Positions 60,401 to 64,000 of a DNA stretch of 64,000 nucleotides are shown in pieces. The stretch spans positions 28,149,315-28,213,314 of the forward strand of contig NC_133232.1 of the NCBI RefSeq assembly GCF_040436345.1, given 5' to 3'. Positions within the stretch are counted from its first letter, which is position 1; every line of letters begins with the position of its first letter. The DNA comes from Pagrus major. Taxonomy: Eukaryota > Chordata > Actinopteri > Spariformes > Sparidae. The position numbers and the translations under genes are program-made. The notes beneath the pieces were generated by a model. That model saw nothing but the letters and a program-made list of their open reading frames with translations, was not told where the DNA came from and did no database searches.

Positions 60401-63400
60401 AGTCTGTGGCCCCAAGCAAATTTGTTTAAAAACGTAAATCTTTAATAATGAATTACGAATATATTGTTTGAATTTTTTCAGACAAGAAAAGTAAATAGTG
60501 CGTTTGTTGGGGACTACGATCGTTGGCGTTTTCCAGGAAATTACAACCTCAAAAAATACCATATAAAATACCTACACAACAAGTTTTTTTTGCCATTGTT
60601 TGGCCTGATACTGGTTTATAGGTGAGATATAGAGCAAGAAATGTGAAAAAAAACATTCATGCAAACTTTAAATCAAGCTACAGTGGAAGAAGCTCATGTC
60701 CATCATAATAAAGGAACATGTCAGCCAGCGCTACACTGTGGTTCTTATGTGTCTTTAACGTTTTTGCACAACAGTGGAGATCTGTGGCTGAATAAAGCTT
60801 TAGATACACTGATCAGTACATTGCTTTTGGATTCATTGACAATAAGAAAAATGTATGATATCACCCCTCTCATCCTTAAATCTGTTTTAACTCCTTATTG
60901 TCCTCAAGAATCTTCAGCTCAGTCAGGATGTTGCTGGGGCAACGTTCATGGCAGCTGGGAGCTCCGCCCCCGAGCTCTTCACCTCTTTGATTGGTCAGTA
61001 TGATGCTTTTCAAATCAATTACTCACTCTTATGTGTTAGCCCGGTGATTGCTCCATCAGCACTCCAATTACCTGCAATCAAATACTTCTTCACCTGATTA
61101 TGGTTGAGATGAGTCAAGGACACATAGGCAGAGGCACTGATTTTAAGTAGGTGCAAACAAAGACAGCGAGAAGAAGAGCGTGTTTTTCTTTTTTTTTTGC
61201 TCGATGGGAAGCAAAATACTACCAAGGCACAGGTGTTATCGTTCATTAATTATTCTTTGTTTCAGTAAATGTGAAATTAAAAGATAAAAATACACTTTGA
61301 GCAGAAAAGAACAAAGAAATTGTGAAGCAATCAGATCAAAGTTTCCATGATGAAATTTAGACTAAAGCAGACAGACACCATCACACACATGTTTTGAAAC
61401 GCGAGAAACTACAACACTGTTGGGGATTTATCCTTGATACATTGCACAGTTTATTAAAATGGCATTGAAACATGTGTATTAGTGTGACTTTGCCTCTGAA
61501 TCCATGCGGCTTAAGGACATTTTCTCATATATTGCCTCTGAAATAATCCAATTTATTCACAAAGGAAAAAAAGTCGACTTTAAAAAGTATCGGTGTGACA
61601 TGAGGTGTTATGAAGACAATATTCCACAATCAGTAGAATGAGATAAAAGACGTCTGCCCAGCCGCGGTGCTTATGAACCAAAGATGCAATATTTCTGTCC
61701 GGAGGAGAAAGATACAAGTCTAACAATCCATCATTTCTTACAGATTGTCGTATTGAATTTATTTTTGCTGATGATTTATGACTCACTCCTTCCTGTTCTG
61801 TGTTTTCAGGGGTGTTTATCACAAAGGGAGACGTGGGTGTGGGAACCATCGTTGGATCAGCTGTCTTTAATGTCCTGGTCATCATCGGCCTCTGCGGTAT
61901 CTTCGCTGGACAGGTACGTACACTTTGTTCAGACCTGAAGCTTAAAAGAGGACTCACCAATCATTTTCACAACAATAACAGAACAAGAGACAAAATAAGA
62001 ACTGGCTAACTCTTTTTGTGACGGGGTAAAAACAGTGATCACATGATAGATCTTTCACTCTTCACTGATTTAAATGTACTATATTTGTCTCCTCTCTGCA
62101 GCCCATCACTCTGAGCTGGTGGCCGTTGTTTCGAGATGCTGTTTTCTATATCCTGTCCATAGTGGTGCTCATCCTGGTGAGAAATCCTCCAGTAAATAAG
62201 AAAGTGTCTGGCAGGGAATTAATTTTAAGAGTTTGGCAGGGAATTAATCTTGTATTGGCTGAGTCATTGGAGCGAAGAAATCAATTTGCTTTGCACCAAC
62301 CACAAGTGAAAGACTGGAATAAATAAAGTGCAATATTTAGTTTAACTCCTGCGTTTATCCGACTACAAACTACAGATGATGGCTGTAATGATATCGGATT
62401 TTTACCTAAACGATTATCGTGGCTAAAAGAAGTAACAATAAAGACATGATCACGATATCTGTAGAAATTGTTCGTAATTCAACGCTCACACAAGCTAACT
62501 TTATTCAGGTGAGGGTAGAGTGTCTCACTCTTGTCTGTCATTTCCTCCGACATGATTTGAATGGCAGTAGTAGCCACACACTGTGGTAGTAATTAGTTAG
62601 CTCGTTACTGAGTCTTCTTTTATCGTTTTATGGCGGGTGGCAACCAGCATTTAGGTGAACCACCTGCTATGACAAAGTGAGAACGGAAAGACACGGAAAT
62701 GATTTAAGAGGCTCTGGTTTATTTACACAATATTATCCTATGTGTGAATTTCTGAGGTGTAATTAAAGTATATTTTAATTTTTTTGCAGGTGATCTATGA
62801 TGAAAAAGTCTTGTGGTAAGACTGTAATGATTTTTTAACAAGCAGCAGTCTCTGTTTTTTGGATATCTGATCAGTTTGTGGTTGTGATGAATGTCGTATT
62901 TAGGGATCTGTGACTTTGTTTTTTGTGCATGTTTCAGGTGGGAGACCATCATCCTGATCTCTATGTACGGAATCTACATAATAATTATGAAGTGAGTCTC
63001 TTTCTCTGCCTTTTCATATTTCCATCCTGTTGATATCAAGTCACCACATGCTCTGTCTTTGCCCACTAAAGACACAACATCTTGGTGTGTGTGTAAGGTT
63101 CAACAGATCTCTGCATAGCCTGGTGGAGAGACACTGCAGCAGGGCAGGTCAACCGTGTCTGAGCAGCCTGCGACGGACGACTGCGGTAGGAAGCATTGGA
63201 GACTGTGACAACGACATGGTACCGCTGAAGCCAGGTGCAGGAGCTCGTGTTTGTACGTGTGCATGCGTTCATCCATCACATCATAAACTTCCCTCCGTCT
63301 CTGAGCAGCGTTCAGCAGACCTAGTGACACAGTTTAGGCTGCCAGTTAGACTCATTTCTGTTCCCCTGTTGATTTCCAACAGGCCAAAATAGAACTAGAC

Positions 63401-63707
63401 CACATTGAAGATTTTTTTCTCCACTTTTTGTCGCTCCATCACTCTGTCCTCTTTGTCTATCATCTTTGTCTAACTATCATCTACTTCCCAATATCACCTC
63501 CTGCTAACCTCTGTCCATCTGCCCACACTTTCCCCAGATTCATGTGTGGTGGCCGGCCAGGATTCAGGAGTGGTGATGGTGGATGAGATGCTGAACATGC
63601 ACTCCCACCAACTCTCCTTCTCAGAGGCAAGCCTTCGCCTTCTCATCACCCCGCATTTTCCCCCCTTCACCCGCCTGCGCATGGCAGGACGCATGGTCAT
63701 CAACGAG
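57450..63707 (+). CDS. K+-dependent Na+/Ca2+ exchanger, NCKX3/4 type (partial)
   Basis: Exons in the window: 57,450-57,558; 57,829-57,924; 59,923-59,999; 60,100-60,174; 60,909-60,993; 61,810-61,913; 62,102-62,176; 62,790-62,815; 62,938-62,991; 63,098-63,234; 63,538-63,707. They join in phase to 336 residues; the gene continues past 64,000. The family extrudes Ca2+ and K+ in exchange for Na+ at the plasma membrane. A signal-anchor at about 16-31 precedes the lumenal segment; the alpha-1 repeat is [18 protein letters not shown] (126-143), followed by [15 protein letters not shown] and three further membrane segments, then the cytosolic loop (from about 235). [20 protein letters not shown] and [15 protein letters not shown] (loop) resemble SLC24A3 more than SLC24A4, and SSAPELF (not SSTPELF) agrees. 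Position 108 is Val where I recall an acidic residue (CDDFFVPS). The alpha-2 half cannot be judged. Confidence 0.85.
57925..59922. other. slc24a intron 2
   Basis: About 2 kb without exons that I can support. A TGTGTTTG-rich run is near 58,320-58,355, and a decayed ATTAATCG-type repeat is near 59,220-59,340. An open frame at 59,311-59,682 (+) has no recognisable features. Confidence 0.5.
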
Positions 63708-64000
63708 GTACACTGCACGCGCTCACACCCTCCACATAACATCAAGTTCCCCTGGGTCTTTCGGCTCGTTCGGTGGGTATTTAAACCGTCAAATCAAAAG
63801 GGATATATTTGTAAAATTACCATAAATATAAAGAAGGATCACCACCCTCGCTCATCCATTAGTTAGTTAGTAGTTTCATGCAATTCACAATATGTGTAAA
63901 ATAGACTTCATATCTAACTGACGCTATTAACTCATTTCATTTGACAAGATTAGCACAATGTTTGGCCATTTGAACTGGGAAATGTGTTATTTTTGTGACA
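63708..64000. other. slc24a intron at right window edge
   Basis: Sequence after the donor GTACAC at 63,708. No further exon is visible, so the rest of the exchanger lies beyond the window. Confidence 0.6.

Overview
The window reads as teleost, most likely percomorph, genomic DNA. Genes are split into many short exons with GT-AG introns of about 80-2,000 bases. Intergenic DNA and introns are full of short inverted-repeat elements typical of spiny-rayed fishes, plus CA/TG microsatellites. I found no tRNA or rRNA gene, no CRISPR array, and no recognisable retrovirus or other capsid-bearing element. All exon maps were worked out by hand from splice signals, phase continuity and remembered family sequences; no search was run.

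Layout. 1-8,692: apparent intron 1 of a minus-strand thyroid-hormone/aromatic amino-acid transporter (MCT8/MCT10 type, probably slc16a2), whose first coding exon is 8,693-9,110 with a CpG-rich 5' region to about 10,000. 10,000-20,500: no gene seen, but a 4-copy tandem array of a ~265-base unit (10,303-11,300) and several inverted-repeat elements. 20,540-21,277: lrrn4cl-like type I membrane protein (+). 22,951-25,107: tstd1, a single-domain rhodanese (+). 26,262-35,112: a TOPOVIBL-like gene (meiotic topoisomerase VI B-like, +). 35,820-42,154: pola2, DNA polymerase alpha subunit B (+, complete, 602 aa). 42,504-45,978: an 11-exon minus-strand gene for an acidic coiled-coil protein resembling kizuna (712 aa), tail-to-tail with pola2. 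47,654-49,186: zdhhc24 (+, 291 aa). 52,532-55,521: a coiled-coil KASH-domain protein (KASH5 or LRMP/IRAG2 type, +). 57,450 to the right edge: N-terminal half of a K+-dependent Na+/Ca2+ exchanger (NCKX3/4 type, +), running off the window.

Context. lrrn4cl, pola2, topovibl (C11orf80) and zdhhc24 correspond to human 11q12-q13. kiz, SLC24A3 and LRRN4 lie on human 20p, so the block may be a mixture of paralogous segments. Two genes are plausibly meiotic (the TOPOVIBL-like and KASH genes) and pola2 is a replication gene, but these are independent vertebrate genes, not an operon.

The most unusual features concern splicing and architecture: a near-textbook minor-spliceosome (U12) intron in pola2, a likely AT-AC intron in the neighbouring TOPOVIBL-like gene, a GC-AG intron in that gene whose acceptor sits behind a ~70-base TG tract, a ~1 kb fold-back element built from the 3' end of a Tc1-like transposase, and overlapping 3' ends of pola2 and the kizuna-like gene. 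I did not find convincing evidence of a wholly new biological system.
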